Positions 1 to 11,262 of a stretch of 64,000 bases of DNA are shown here, in pieces. Positions within the stretch are counted from its first letter, which is position 1, and each line of letters opens with the position of its first letter. The stretch comes from Caballeronia sp. Lep1P3 (GTDB lineage Bacteria > Pseudomonadota > Gammaproteobacteria > Burkholderiales > Burkholderiaceae), in assembly GCF_022879595.1 (NCBI RefSeq), contig NZ_CP084266.1:806001-870000 (forward strand). The letters are read 5' to 3'. The translations under genes were made by a program, and so were the position numbers. Under the pieces are notes generated by a model that saw nothing but the letters and a program-made list of their open reading frames with translations, was not told the DNA's origin and did no database searches.

Positions 1-1035
1 CTCGTCGTGAAGTCTCTGGACCTCGACATCTATCAGGGCGAATTCCTGACGCTGCTCGGACCGTCCGGCTCGGGCAAGACGACATGCCTCATGATGCTCG
101 CCGGCTTCGAGTTCCCGACCGGCGGCGAGATCTGGCTCGACGGCAAGCTGCTCAACAAGGTGCCGCCGCACAAGCGCGACATCGGCATGGTGTTTCAGAA
201 CTACGCGCTCTTTCCGCATCTGTCGGTGCAGCAGAACGTCGAATATCCACTGACGGTGCGCAAGCTGTCCGCCGCCGAGCGCGCCGAGCGCGTGAACACT
301 GCGCTGCGGATGGTCCGCATGGAGAGCTTCGCGAAGCGCTATCCGGCGCAGTTGTCGGGCGGCCAGCAGCAACGCATCGCGCTTGCGCGCGCGCTCGTCT
401 TCGAACCGAAGCTCGTGCTGATGGACGAGCCGCTCGGCGCGCTCGACAAGCAATTGCGCGAACACATGCAGTACGAACTGAAATCGCTGCACGAGAAACT
501 CGGCGTCACCTTCGTCTACGTGACGCACGATCAGGGCGAAGCGCTCACCATGTCGGACCGCGTCGCCGTGTTCGACAAGGGCATCGTCCAGCAACTCGAT
601 ACGGTCGATCACCTCTACGAAGCGCCGTGCAACGAGTTCGTCGCGAACTTCATCGGCGATAGCAACCGGCTGCGCGGCGTCATCGAACAAACGCGCGGCG
701 ATTATTGCGAAATCCGTCTTGCGGACGGCACGCGTCTCTCCGGCCTGAACGTCGCGAAAGCCAAGGCCGGCGCGCCCGCCATCGCCTGCATACGGCCGGA
801 GCGCATGAAACTCGCGGCGCGCATCGGCGGCATGAACGGGCAGACCAACGCGCTCGCCGGCGAAGCAAAGAGCCTCATCTATTTCGGCGATCACGTCCGC
901 ATGCGCTGCGGCGTGCGTGAGCAGGACGAGTGCTTCGTCAAGGTGCCGCTCGGCACCGAAGCGCTCGAAGGTTTCGCGCCCGGCGCGCCGGTCGCGCTCG
1001 AGTTTTCGCCCGAGCATTTGCGCGTGTTCGCGTGA
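1..1035 (+). CDS. ABC transporter ATP-binding protein, polyamine/PotA type (5' partial)
   Basis: ATPase subunit of an importer that powers uptake through the two permeases downstream. The open frame runs in from the window edge, so the true start is missing; the GTG at base 7 is internal, only about 10 codons before the Walker A motif GPSGSGKTT. The Q-loop region, the signature LSGGQQQRIALARA, the Walker B LVLMDEP and the switch-region THDQ follow in order. A C-terminal TOBE-like domain of about 100 residues is typical of the PotA/MalK group. The binding protein and permeases follow on the same strand, which makes this a four-gene importer. Substrate is inferred: PotA-type systems carry putrescine, spermidine or opine-like compounds, and the exact ligand cannot be read here. 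Confidence 0.93.
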   Translation, partial: LVVKSLDLDIYQGEFLTLLGPSGSGKTTCLMMLAGFEFPTGGEIWLDGKLLNKVPPHKRDIGMVFQNYALFPHLSVQQNVEYPLTVRKLSAAERAERVNTALRMVRMESFAKRYPAQLSGGQQQRIALARALVFEPKLVLMDEPLGALDKQLREHMQYELKSLHEKLGVTFVYVTHDQGEALTMSDRVAVFDKGIVQQLDTVDHLYEAPCNEFVANFIGDSNRLRGVIEQTRGDYCEIRLADGTRLSGLNVAKAKAGAPAIACIRPERMKLAARIGGMNGQTNALAGEAKSLIYFGDHVRMRCGVREQDECFVKVPLGTEALEGFAPGAPVALEFSPEHLRVFA

Positions 1036-1111
1036 GCCGTATCGAACGTGCGGCGCGCGTCATCGTTCTTCGCAGTCCACTGATAAAACCAAGCAGACAG
1101 AGGAAACCATC

Positions 1112-2164
1112 ATGAAGAAGTTCGCACTGTGTTCCATCGCGGCAGCGGCGTTCGTGTGCGCGTCGGGCGTGTCCGGCGTATCGGCTGCGTTCGCGGCGGA
1201 GATTACCGTCGTCAACTTCGGCGGCGCGAACGGCGATGCGCAGAAGGTCGCGTTCAGTCAGCCATTCGAGAAATCGACCAATGACAAGGTGACTGCGGTC
1301 GAATACAACGGCGAACAGGCCAAGGTCAAAGCCATGGTCGAAGCGAAGCACGTCAACTGGGACGTGGTCGAAGTCGAATCCGGCGACCTCGGCCGTGGGT
1401 GCGACGAAGGTCTGTATGAAAAGCTCGACTGGTCGAAAATCGGCAAGAAGTCCGAGTTGGTTCCCGAGTCGCCGCAGACGTGCGGTGCCGGCTTCTTCGT
1501 TTGGTCGACGGCGCTCGCCTATAACGCCGACAAGCTCAAGAGCGCACCGGCCAGCTGGTCCGATTTCTGGGACACGAAGAAATTTCCCGGCAAGCGCGGC
1601 ATGCGCAAGGGCGCACGCTACAACCTCGAATTCGCGCTGATGGCCGACGGCGTCGCGCCTAAAGACGTCTACAAGGTGCTCGGAACCAAGGCGGGCGCCG
1701 ATCGCGCGTTCAAGAAGCTCGACGAATTGAAGCCGAGTATCCAGTGGTGGGAAGCGGGCGCGCAGCCGCCGCAATTCCTCGTCGCCGGCGATGTCGTGAT
1801 GTCCACCGCTTACAACGGCCGTATCGATGCGGCACGCAAGGAAGGCAAGAACCTCAAGGTCGTGTGGAACGGCAGCATCTATGACCTCGACTACTGGGCC
1901 ATTCCGAAGGGCTCGCCGAACAAGGACGTGGCGACGCAGTTCATCGCGTATTCGGTCTCGCAGAAGCCGCAGGAAATCTACGCGCAGCACATTGCATACG
2001 GTCCGGTGAACAAGGCCGCGATTGCCGCGCTCGATGCAAAGACGCAAGCCGATATGCCGAACTCGCCGGCCAACGCGAAGAACGCCGTGCTGCAGGACAT
2101 GTCCTTCTGGACCGACCACGGCGACGAGCTGGAACAGCGTTTCACCGCGTGGGCGTCGAAGTAA
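1112..2164 (+). CDS. periplasmic substrate-binding protein of polyamine-type ABC importer
   Basis: Captures the substrate in the periplasm for the neighbouring permeases. The ATG at 1112 follows an AGAGGAA ribosome-binding site and opens with a classic signal peptide: MKK, a hydrophobic Ala/Val core, and AFA-AE as the likely cleavage site near residue 28. The mature part begins with a beta strand ITVVNFGG and looks like the PotD/Fbp-type fold. The protein has 350 residues, normal for the family. It sits 76 bases after the ATPase and 74 bases before the first permease. The same frame stays open upstream of 1112, but that stretch is arginine/serine-rich shadow sequence. Ligand unknown; polyamine is the best guess from family and context. 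Confidence 0.9.
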   Translation: MKKFALCSIAAAAFVCASGVSGVSAAFAAEITVVNFGGANGDAQKVAFSQPFEKSTNDKVTAVEYNGEQAKVKAMVEAKHVNWDVVEVESGDLGRGCDEGLYEKLDWSKIGKKSELVPESPQTCGAGFFVWSTALAYNADKLKSAPASWSDFWDTKKFPGKRGMRKGARYNLEFALMADGVAPKDVYKVLGTKAGADRAFKKLDELKPSIQWWEAGAQPPQFLVAGDVVMSTAYNGRIDAARKEGKNLKVVWNGSIYDLDYWAIPKGSPNKDVATQFIAYSVSQKPQEIYAQHIAYGPVNKAAIAALDAKTQADMPNSPANAKNAVLQDMSFWTDHGDELEQRFTAWASK

Positions 2165-2238
2165 GCGTTTCGGCGCGTGGTACGGCGGCCGCGCTCGAAC
2201 CGGGCGCGACCGCAGGCAATGGCACTGGAGACACAAGC

Positions 2239-3510
2239 GTGAACACCATAACGATCGCCGCGGACGAGTCGCGCGAATCGAGCGCGCGTCTGAAACACGA
2301 GCTGAAGCTCGCCGACGCCCGCAAACGCGCGATGGCGCTCGCGCTCATCGCGCCGCTCGCGATATTTCTGTTCCTGATCTTCGTGGTGCCGATCGGCGCG
2401 CTTTTGACACGCGCCGTGCAGAACCCGGAAGTCGCGAACGCGCTGCCGCATACGGGCGCGGCGCTCGCCGCGTGGGACCGCAAGGCCGCGCCGCCAGACA
2501 CGGCTTATGCCGCGCTCGCACAGGACCTCGCCACCATCCAGGATGGCGAATCGATGGGCGCCCTCGCCCGCCGCCTGAATACGGAGATCCCCGGTTATCG
2601 GTCGCTCGTCGCCAAGACCGCGCGCGCGATGCCGCTCACCGCCGACGACGGCAAGCCGCTGCCCGCCGCGCAAGTCCGCGCGAAGATCGTCGAGATCGAC
2701 GAGCGATGGAGCGATCCGGCCTACTGGCAAGCCATCGCGAAGAACGCGGGCCGCTATTCGCCGTTCTATCTGCTGGCTTCGCTCGATCACAAACAGGACG
2801 GCTTCGGCAGCTTCGTTCACGCCGATCCGGATCAGTCCATCTATCTCAACGTCTTCGGGCGCACGTTCGTGATCGGCTTCGCCGTGACGTTCTTCGCGCT
2901 GCTGCTCGGCTATCCGCTCGCGTACTGGATCTCGACGCTGCCCGCGCGCCGCGCGAACCTCGTCATGGTGCTGGTGCTGATTCCGTTCTGGACGTCGGTG
3001 CTGGTGCGCGTCGCCGCGTGGATCGTGCTGTTGCAAAGCGAAGGGCTCGTGAACAAGGCGCTGATCGGCAGCGGACTGATCGGATCGCCGCTCGCCCTGC
3101 TTTTCAACCGCGTGGGCGTCTATATCTCGATGACGCACATCCTTTTGCCATTCATGATTCTGCCGCTCTACAGCGTGATGAAGTCCGTGCCGCCGACGTA
3201 TCAGCGCGCCGCCGTCTCGCTCGGCAGCCATCCGTTCGCCGCATTCTGGCGCGTGTATGTGCCGCAGACGTATCCCGGCATCGGCGCGGGCGCGCTGCTG
3301 GTTTTCATCCTCGCGATCGGGTACTACATCACGCCCGCGCTGCTCGGCGGCCCGAACGACCAGATGGTGAGTTATTACATCGCTTATTTCACCAACGTGA
3401 CGATCAACTGGGGCATGGCCTGCGCGCTCGGTGCGCTGCTGCTTGTCGCGACGCTCGTCCTTTACGTGGTCTATGGCCGCTTCACGCGCTCGAACGTCAG
3501 TCTGGGGTAA
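2239..3510 (+). CDS. ABC transporter permease, PotB type, with extra periplasmic domain
   Basis: First membrane subunit of the importer. I chose the GTG at 2239 because GGAG lies 8 bases upstream; an earlier GTG at 2149 would overlap the binding-protein gene and add a low-complexity leader. The protein has 423 residues, longer than the ~280 of ordinary PotB. The excess lies between the first membrane helix (about residues 35-60) and the remaining helices (from about 205), a ~140-residue mostly soluble insertion probably exposed to the periplasm. The EAA-type coupling loop is visible late in the protein (RAAVSLGSHPFAAFWRVYVP). The stop is 5 bases before the next permease start, so the pair is co-transcribed. 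Long PotB-like permeases of this kind are known in Burkholderia. Confidence 0.88.
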   Translation: MNTITIAADESRESSARLKHELKLADARKRAMALALIAPLAIFLFLIFVVPIGALLTRAVQNPEVANALPHTGAALAAWDRKAAPPDTAYAALAQDLATIQDGESMGALARRLNTEIPGYRSLVAKTARAMPLTADDGKPLPAAQVRAKIVEIDERWSDPAYWQAIAKNAGRYSPFYLLASLDHKQDGFGSFVHADPDQSIYLNVFGRTFVIGFAVTFFALLLGYPLAYWISTLPARRANLVMVLVLIPFWTSVLVRVAAWIVLLQSEGLVNKALIGSGLIGSPLALLFNRVGVYISMTHILLPFMILPLYSVMKSVPPTYQRAAVSLGSHPFAAFWRVYVPQTYPGIGAGALLVFILAIGYYITPALLGGPNDQMVSYYIAYFTNVTINWGMACALGALLLVATLVLYVVYGRFTRSNVSLG

Positions 3511-3515
3511 CGCCG

Positions 3516-4355
3516 ATGAAACTCGCCAAGCCGCTATTTGCGCCGCATACGTCCATCGTCGAGCGCGTCTGGTATTTCGCGTTGCGCATTCTCTGCGTGC
3601 TGACGTTGCTGTATCTGATTCTTCCGGTGCTGGCTATCGTGCCGCTGTCGTTTTCGTCGAGCACGTTCCTCGTCTATCCAATTCCCAGCTTCTCGATGCG
3701 CTGGTATCACAACCTCGTCATGTCCGACGAATGGCGCATGGCCGCGAAGAACAGCTTCATCGTGGCGCCGTCCGCAACCCTCGTCGCGACGATACTCGGC
3801 ACGCTCGCCGCAGTCGGCCTCACGAAGGCGAACTTCGCCGGCAAGGGCTTGCTCATGGCCGTGCTCATCTCGCCGATGATCGTGCCGGTGATCGTCGTCG
3901 GCGTCGGCATGTATTTGTTCTTCGCGCCGCTCGGCATCGCGAATACGTACTTCGGGCTGATTCTGGCGCACGCGGCGCTCGGCGTGCCGTTCGTCGTGAC
4001 GACCGTCGGCGCGACGCTGCAGAACTTCAACACGAATCTCGTGCGCGCGAGTCAGTCGCTCGGCGCGAATCCGCTGACGACATTCTTTCGCGTGACGCTG
4101 CCCGTCATCGCGCCGGGCGTGATCTCGGGCGCGCTTTTCGCGTTCGCCACTTCGTTCGATGAAGTCGTCGTCACGCTTTTCCTCGCCGGCGCCGATCAGA
4201 CGACGCTTCCGCGCCAGATGTTCACCGGCATCCGCGAGAACATCAGTCCGACGATTGCGGCGCTTGCCACCATCCTCATCGTGTTCTCGACGAGCCTGCT
4301 GCTCGCGCTGGAATGGCTGCGCGGACGGGCGGCGGCGCGGGCGGTCGCGGCGTGA
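3516..4355 (+). CDS. ABC transporter permease, PotC type
   Basis: Second membrane subunit of the importer. The ATG at 3516 lies 5 bases after the upstream permease stop, suggesting translational coupling. The 279-residue length and about six hydrophobic segments fit the PotC/PotI family. The coupling loop (RASQSLGANPLTTFFRVTLP) near residue 180 contacts the ATPase. It ends the operon: no further transport gene follows and a gap of almost 600 bases begins. Together with the ATPase, binding protein and long permease it makes a complete binding-protein-dependent importer. Confidence 0.9.
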   Translation: MKLAKPLFAPHTSIVERVWYFALRILCVLTLLYLILPVLAIVPLSFSSSTFLVYPIPSFSMRWYHNLVMSDEWRMAAKNSFIVAPSATLVATILGTLAAVGLTKANFAGKGLLMAVLISPMIVPVIVVGVGMYLFFAPLGIANTYFGLILAHAALGVPFVVTTVGATLQNFNTNLVRASQSLGANPLTTFFRVTLPVIAPGVISGALFAFATSFDEVVVTLFLAGADQTTLPRQMFTGIRENISPTIAALATILIVFSTSLLLALEWLRGRAAARAVAA

Positions 4356-4947
4356 ATTTGTGTCTGCGGTCGGTCTGCGGGCGTGGGCGCGGACCGGTCG
4401 TGAGGCTTGCGGAGCAAGGCTGCGGATGGCCCCACGAATGATCAGCAAGGGCATCGGGTGCGCTCCGATTCGGCGAAATCGCGGTACGGCTGGTCGTAGT
4501 AGTTGAGATTGAGGTGGTTCCAATGTCGGCGGGGCGCTGCTTTGTGTCGCTGGCCGGGCCTCGCGCGCGCTCGCAGACGGGGCAAAGCCCCGCCGATGAA
4601 GACGCGGACAGGGGCCGCGACGCTAAGCGCGTCCTTCCCCGCGCGTCGCCGCTTTTCTTGCAGAGAGGCCGAATCGCTAACGCGCAGACAGCGCCAAAAT
4701 TGGTTTGCCGCTTACTCACGGCGGCGAAAGCCGATCCGCGCACCGAGAAGATTCGCAACGCCGACCATTACGAATCGAAAGCCATTCGGACCGAACCGCT
4801 ACCCTCAGACCGTCCGAACCCCGCGCCCACAAAGGCTTCGACACGGTCCGAGCAAGTCCGCCGAAGCCCGCCGTCCGCTTCGCGAACGATTATTCGTTTC
4901 AACGGGACAGTGTTTTCACCTATAGGGTATTTATCGGAATGCTCCTA
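4356..4947. other. intergenic gap, no supported gene
   Basis: About 590 bases between the importer operon and the DUF3331 gene. Frames are open on both strands but they are arginine/serine-rich, lack ribosome-binding sites and match no family I recognise. A 6-bp perfect hairpin (CGGGGC, AAA loop, GCCCCG) lies at 4578-4592 without a T tract. The last ~60 bases turn AT-richer and probably hold the DUF3331 promoter, although I cannot assign boxes. Confidence 0.5.
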
Positions 4948-5454
4948 ATGACTTACGTTCTAGGTCGAGTCAAAGCCTGGAACAATGCCATGACAGCCTT
5001 TTCGAAAAGAGCGGACCCGTGGTCACAGACGGTTCACCAGCTCGAAGTGATCCCAGCCGACACCGGCCGCACCGCCCCCTCCCAGCGCACCGCGCGCGCC
5101 GAAAGCACCTTCGTCGAACGTCTCACGCGCGACTGGAATCGCGCGCATCCGCAGCCATCGACGGCGCGCCTGCCGTATCCGCAAGCCATCGTCCGCGTGA
5201 TCGAGCGCCCGAGCAGCGCGACCGCGCTCGTCTACTGGTCCGATCCCGGCACCTGCCATTACGGCTATCAAGGCTGGCGAGCGACGACCGCCACCGCGGA
5301 CGGCGTCTGCTCGCTGTCCGGAATACCGATTCATCGCGGAGATCAGGTGTATCGGCCGTCGCAACGCGATCCGAAACCGCAGAACGCGTCCGCGATGATT
5401 CTCGCCGCCGCCATGCCTCGGAATGAGGAAGTCGAAGCCGACGTCCACGGCTGA
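4948..5454 (+). CDS. DUF3331 domain-containing protein
   Basis: Function unknown. The C-terminal ~90 residues carry the DUF3331 pattern of Burkholderiales proteins: a VRVIERPSS strand, YWSDPGTCHYGYQGW, then GVCSLSGIPIHRGDQVYRP. Two cysteines in CHYG and GVCSLSG suggest a small metal-binding or knuckle-like fold; that is inference. The N-terminal half is basic and of low complexity. Start choice is weak: 4948 (168 residues) has GGA 9 bases upstream; ATGs at 4939 and 4990 are alternatives in the same frame. The gene stands alone. Such genes often occur in many divergent copies in Burkholderia genomes. Confidence 0.78.
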   Translation: MTYVLGRVKAWNNAMTAFSKRADPWSQTVHQLEVIPADTGRTAPSQRTARAESTFVERLTRDWNRAHPQPSTARLPYPQAIVRVIERPSSATALVYWSDPGTCHYGYQGWRATTATADGVCSLSGIPIHRGDQVYRPSQRDPKPQNASAMILAAAMPRNEEVEADVHG

Positions 5455-5490
5455 CCCCGACGCGCGCGAGGCCGTAACTGCGGATAGCGG

Positions 5491-6105
5491 TCAGTAGCCG
5501 ACCGTAAACCGCTGCCTGATGTGCGCGCCGCGCTGGAATTCGTCGAGGAACGCGATCGCGAAATCGTCGAAGGAAATCCAGCTTCGGCCGGTGCTGTCGA
5601 CGAGCAGTTCGTCCACGCCGAGCCGAAATCGCTGCGTCCGCGGCCCGCTGACGAACTCCGCCGACGGCGAAACGAAAGTCCAGTTCAGTTCGCGGTCGCG
5701 GCGCAGCGCGTCGAGGAACGCGGCTCCGGCCGTCGCTTCCGCGCGATACGCCTCTGGAAAGTCGGGCGAATCGAGAATGCGCTGGCCCGGCGCCGCATAG
5801 AGGCTGCCCGCGCCGCCCACCACCAATAGCCGCTCCACGCCCGCCCCCTTCACCGCGCCGACGATCGCGCTTTCCGGCACGCTCGCGAAGCGCGTTGCGC
5901 TGAAAACGGCGTCGTGACCGGCGAGCGCATCGGCGAGCGCGGCGGTATCGAGCGCATCGACGCTTTTTGCGGTGACACCGTCACGCGCCGCGAGCTTCGA
6001 TACGTCGCGTGCGAGCGCCGTCACGGTGTGTCCGCGCCGCAACGCTTCTTGCGTGAGCCGGCTGCCGACATTGCCGGTTGCGCCGATGATCGCGATTCTG
6101 CTCAT
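5491..6105 (-). CDS. NAD(P)-binding oxidoreductase, NmrA/SDR-like (YwnB type)
   Basis: Probable cytoplasmic NAD(P)H-dependent reductase or nucleotide-sensing protein. The N-terminus holds the Rossmann glycine motif GATGNVGSRL (residues 8-17) followed by a conserved ARD at the end of the second strand. The 204-residue length and the ending with an aspartate-rich SFDDFA segment match atypical short-chain dehydrogenases of the NAD(P)H-binding (YwnB/BVR-B-like) group. The YxxxK catalytic pair of classical SDRs is not evident. The gene is single and convergent with the DUF3331 gene, 36 bases away. A 10-bp dyad lies about 100 bases upstream and may be its operator. Substrate unknown. Confidence 0.85.
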   Translation of the reverse strand: MSRIAIIGATGNVGSRLTQEALRRGHTVTALARDVSKLAARDGVTAKSVDALDTAALADALAGHDAVFSATRFASVPESAIVGAVKGAGVERLLVVGGAGSLYAAPGQRILDSPDFPEAYRAEATAGAAFLDALRRDRELNWTFVSPSAEFVSGPRTQRFRLGVDELLVDSTGRSWISFDDFAIAFLDEFQRGAHIRQRFTVGY

Positions 6106-6554
6106 GCTCGTTCTCCTCGCTTTTTACCGTGCGCGCACGGGCATTTTCGCGCGCACAGCGGTTCTTCCACTCGAAAAGGAATGGCAGTTTCAATGGCGAA
6201 CGCATCGCATTCATGCTCGTTATTGGGTGAATGCGATAACCGTGATTTCGGGCGCCCGCATTACCGGCCGCTTCGCCGAACCGCACGCAAGCTATCTGTC
6301 ACGCAATTACCGCGCCGGATTTGCGCGTCGCCGCCGATAACCGAATCGCGCCGTCATAACGAAAACGCGCAGTGAACGCTCCGCGCCGCCATTAAACTGT
6401 AGGCCCCGCGCTCTTGCGAAGCGCGTCCCGACGGCGAATACCGGCGCGCCGGACGCATTCGTTTCGGAAGGGTTTCCAATGGACGTCGTCAATTTGTCAT
6501 GACAGTTGGTTATCTTGCAGGTCCTCGCCGCTCCATTACCGGAAGGAGTAAACC
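6106..6554. other. intergenic gap with divergent promoters
   Basis: About 450 bases between the divergent oxidoreductase and the 65-residue protein gene. It holds the 6204-6237 dyad listed separately, and a relatively AT-rich stretch before 6555. No convincing gene: the open frames here lack ribosome-binding sites and look like composition shadows. Confidence 0.5.
6204..6237. promoter_or_regulatory. perfect 10-bp inverted repeat upstream of the oxidoreductase
   Basis: The arms ATCGCATTCA and TGAATGCGAT are perfectly complementary and separated by 14 bases. The centre lies about 115 bases upstream of the oxidoreductase start on the minus strand. Half-sites about two helical turns apart fit a dimeric repressor or activator operator. 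No T tract follows, so a terminator is unlikely. Confidence 0.45.
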
Positions 6555-6752
6555 GTGAAGAATCCGCAATTGCAGGGTGCCATCGAGGGACGCGACAATC
6601 CGGCTGGCGAAACCGCCTACGAGCCGGTTCCGCTTGGCGCGGCACCCGCTGAGTCAGCCGACGAAGCCGGCTACTCCGATTCGCTGGACATCCCGCTGAA
6701 TTACGGCATCGTGATGGACGCTGTCAGGGACGCGGTCCGCGCAAATCCCTGA
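6555..6752 (+). CDS. hypothetical protein, 65 residues
   Basis: Small acidic protein of unknown function. The GTG start at 6555 is preceded by a strong GGAAGGAG ribosome-binding site 7 bases away, and a textbook terminator follows 25 bases after the stop, so a real single-gene transcript is likely. The N-terminal half is polar and probably disordered; the C-terminal part (about residues 44-62, DIPLNYGIVMDAVRDAVRA) could form an amphipathic helix. There is no signal peptide, membrane segment or cysteine. I do not recognise the family. Confidence 0.7.
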   Translation: MKNPQLQGAIEGRDNPAGETAYEPVPLGAAPAESADEAGYSDSLDIPLNYGIVMDAVRDAVRANP

Positions 6753-6776
6753 AGCGTTCGATCGTTCAAAGACTAG

Positions 6777-6801
6777 CGCCCCGACCGGGGCGTTTTTTTT
6801 T
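6777..6801 (+). terminator. rho-independent terminator
   Basis: A GC-rich stem (CGCCCC, loop GACC-like, GGGGCG) is followed directly by nine T residues. It ends the transcript of the 65-residue protein gene. Confidence 0.92.
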
Positions 6802-6969
6802 GCGCGATCGTTATTCGATCAAGACCGGCGCATCGAATATCGAATACATGGGACGCACGCGCCTTTTCACCTAGGATGTAAAAAGTCGAGACGCCGCGCG
6901 ACGGCAATGTCGCCTGTGAGGGTCGAACCGATGCGCGCGGCGCCCTGCGCGTCGGCAGGACGGAGCGTC

Positions 6970-7616
6970 ATGAGTTCCAGTTTCAAGAATCGGCGCGAGG
7001 CTGGCCGCGAGTTGGCCGCGCTGCTATCGCACTATGCGGGCCACGGCGACGTCATCGTTCTCGGCCTGCCGCGCGGCGGCGTGCCTGTCGCGTTCGAAGT
7101 GGCGCGCGCGCTCGGCGCGGCGCTCGACGTGCTCCTCGTGCGCAAACTGGGCGTGCCATCGCAGCCGGAACTCGCGATGGGCGCCATCGCTTCCGGCGAT
7201 GCGTTCTATCTGGATCAGCGCATCGTCGATTATGCGGGCGTGAGCCAGCCCGAACTCGACGCCGTGATCGAACGGGAGCGCGCCGAACTGCAACGGCGCG
7301 CGTCGCTGTATCGCGGGCCGCGTCCGTCGCTCGATACGGGCGGCAAAGTGGCGATCCTCGTCGACGACGGCATGGCGACCGGCGCAACCATGCGCGCCGC
7401 CGCGATGTCGCTGCGCCACGGCAATGCGCCGCCCGCGCGCATCGTGGCCGCGCTGCCCGTTGCACCGATGGACGCCGACACGCGTCTCGCGGACGTGGTC
7501 GACGAATTCGCGTGCGTGTTGCGCCCGTATCACTATCTCGGCGTCGGCCAGTTCTATGTCGACTTCGACCAGACGAGCGACGACGAAGTGCGCGCGCTGC
7601 TAAAGCCGGGCGCTTC

Positions 7617-7620
<4 letters not shown>
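6970..7620 (+). CDS. phosphoribosyltransferase family protein
   Basis: Type I PRTase-fold protein that should handle PRPP or a related phosphoribosyl compound. The ATG at 6970 has GGAG 5 bases upstream; an earlier GTG at 6907 is less likely. LGLPRGGVPVAFEVA near residue 28 and the PRPP-binding loop VAILVDDGMATGATM near residue 120 mark the fold. The 216-residue length fits the stand-alone PRTase proteins common in Proteobacteria, sometimes fused to or beside hydrolases. The gene is convergent with the E1 gene and their stop codons overlap by four bases. The physiological substrate is not known for this subgroup. Confidence 0.88.
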
Positions 7621-10331
<2,711 letters not shown>

Positions 10332-10479
10332 GGCGTGGCTCCGCTGGCCTGGCTGGCTTTTGATGAGATCGTCAAGCATATCCAGTCCCGCACAGAATGT
10401 GCGTCTCATTTGGCTGTCCGCGCGCTTTGCGATAGTGTGTTTATTCTGCGAAAGCCTCTTTATCAGGAATATTCAGACT

Positions 10480-11010
10480 ATGAGTTCGCAAGCGAAGCAG
10501 CGCCTGGACCGCATCGACATCGGCATTCTCAACGCGCTTCAGCAGGACGCGCGCATCACCAATTCCGAACTGGCGCGCGCGGTCAATCTTTCGCCGACGC
10601 CGTGCTTCAACCGCGTGCGCGCGCTCGAAAAGGCCGGGCTGTTCAGGCAGCACGTCACGCTTTTGAGTCCGGAAGCCCTCGGCCTGAGCATCAACGTGTT
10701 CATTCAGGTGAGTCTGGAAAAGCAGATCAAGGACGCGCTCGCGCGTTTCGAGCAGGCAATCAGCGAGCGCCCCGAGGTCATGGAGTGTTATCTGATGACG
10801 GGCGATGCCGACTATCTGCTGCGCGTCGTGCTGCCGGACGTGGCGGCGCTCGAGCGCTTCATTCTGGAGCGGCTCACGAAGATGCCGGGCGTGGCGAACA
10901 TCCGGTCGAGCTTCGCGCTCAAGCAGGTGCGCTACAAGACGGCGCTGCCGCTGCCCGCGTCGGGGATGACGCTGCCGGAACCCAAGGACGAAAAAGAGGA
11001 CTGGACGTGA
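10480..11010 (+). CDS. Lrp/AsnC family transcriptional regulator
   Basis: DNA-binding regulator that senses amino acids through a RAM (ACT-like) domain. The ATG at 10480 gives 176 residues. The N-terminal helix-turn-helix spans about residues 8-65 ([19 protein letters not shown], then [17 protein letters not shown]), and the RAM domain about 70-150, with [19 protein letters not shown] being highly characteristic. Transcribed divergently from the E1 gene, it probably controls that gene and itself from the shared 148-base region. The P. putida MdeR/MdeB pair has the same arrangement. Confidence 0.93.
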   Translation: MSSQAKQRLDRIDIGILNALQQDARITNSELARAVNLSPTPCFNRVRALEKAGLFRQHVTLLSPEALGLSINVFIQVSLEKQIKDALARFEQAISERPEVMECYLMTGDADYLLRVVLPDVAALERFILERLTKMPGVANIRSSFALKQVRYKTALPLPASGMTLPEPKDEKEDWT

Positions 11011-11015
11011 ATAAA

Positions 11016-11045
11016 CCGAAGGCCTCCGCGAACGGAAGCCTTCGG
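11016..11045. terminator. stem-loop between lrp-type gene and the tandem peptides, probably bidirectional
   Basis: A 13-position stem with one mismatch (CCGAAGGCCTCCG against CGGAAGCCTTCGG) and a CGAA loop lies between convergent genes. Read on the minus strand it is followed by TTTATT, so it may mainly end the peptide transcript; on the plus strand no T tract follows. Confidence 0.65.
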
Positions 11046-11084
11046 CTATGAAGTCACGCGCCCGCTAGACGAGCGGCGGCGACC

Positions 11085-11198
11085 TTATGCGGAGATGGTG
11101 ATATCCACGGTCGTGTTGGTCGACGACGTGCTCGACGCCTTCGCCGTGCCGCCAGCGATGTTTGCGTGGACCAGGGCTGCGCGATCGATTTTTTGCAT
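11085..11198 (-). CDS. 37-residue Ser/Thr-rich peptide with double-glycine motif, copy 2
   Basis: Second copy of a duplicated small gene. The ATG at 11198 is preceded by a weak GAGAAA site, and the frame stops at TAA 11085. The peptide begins MQKIDRAALVHANIAGG and then changes to a Ser/Thr/Asn-rich tail ending in alternating DITISA. It matches copy 1 at 30 of 37 positions with no gaps; changes concentrate in the tail and are conservative (S/T, N/T). The helix-prone head ending in Gly-Gly followed by a polar tail resembles double-glycine leader peptides, but the head is short (17 residues) and there is no cysteine or visible maturation gene nearby. Function unknown; a secreted peptide, RiPP-like precursor or assembling beta peptide are possibilities. 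Confidence 0.72.
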   Translation of the reverse strand: MQKIDRAALVHANIAGGTAKASSTSSTNTTVDITISA

Positions 11199-11262
11199 GA
11201 TAGTTTCTCGTGTGTGTGGTTGGAAAAGGGGGTGCCGCGCGACGGCAGCGTGATCCGGCGGC

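Noticed and set aside
4578..4592. CGGGGC/GCCCCG hairpin as the terminator of the importer operon
   Set aside because: It lies over 200 bases beyond the last gene and lacks a T tract, so the evidence is too weak.
4503..4948. Two overlapping plus-strand frames before the DUF3331 gene
   Set aside because: Arg/Ser-rich, no ribosome-binding site, overlap each other, no family resemblance.
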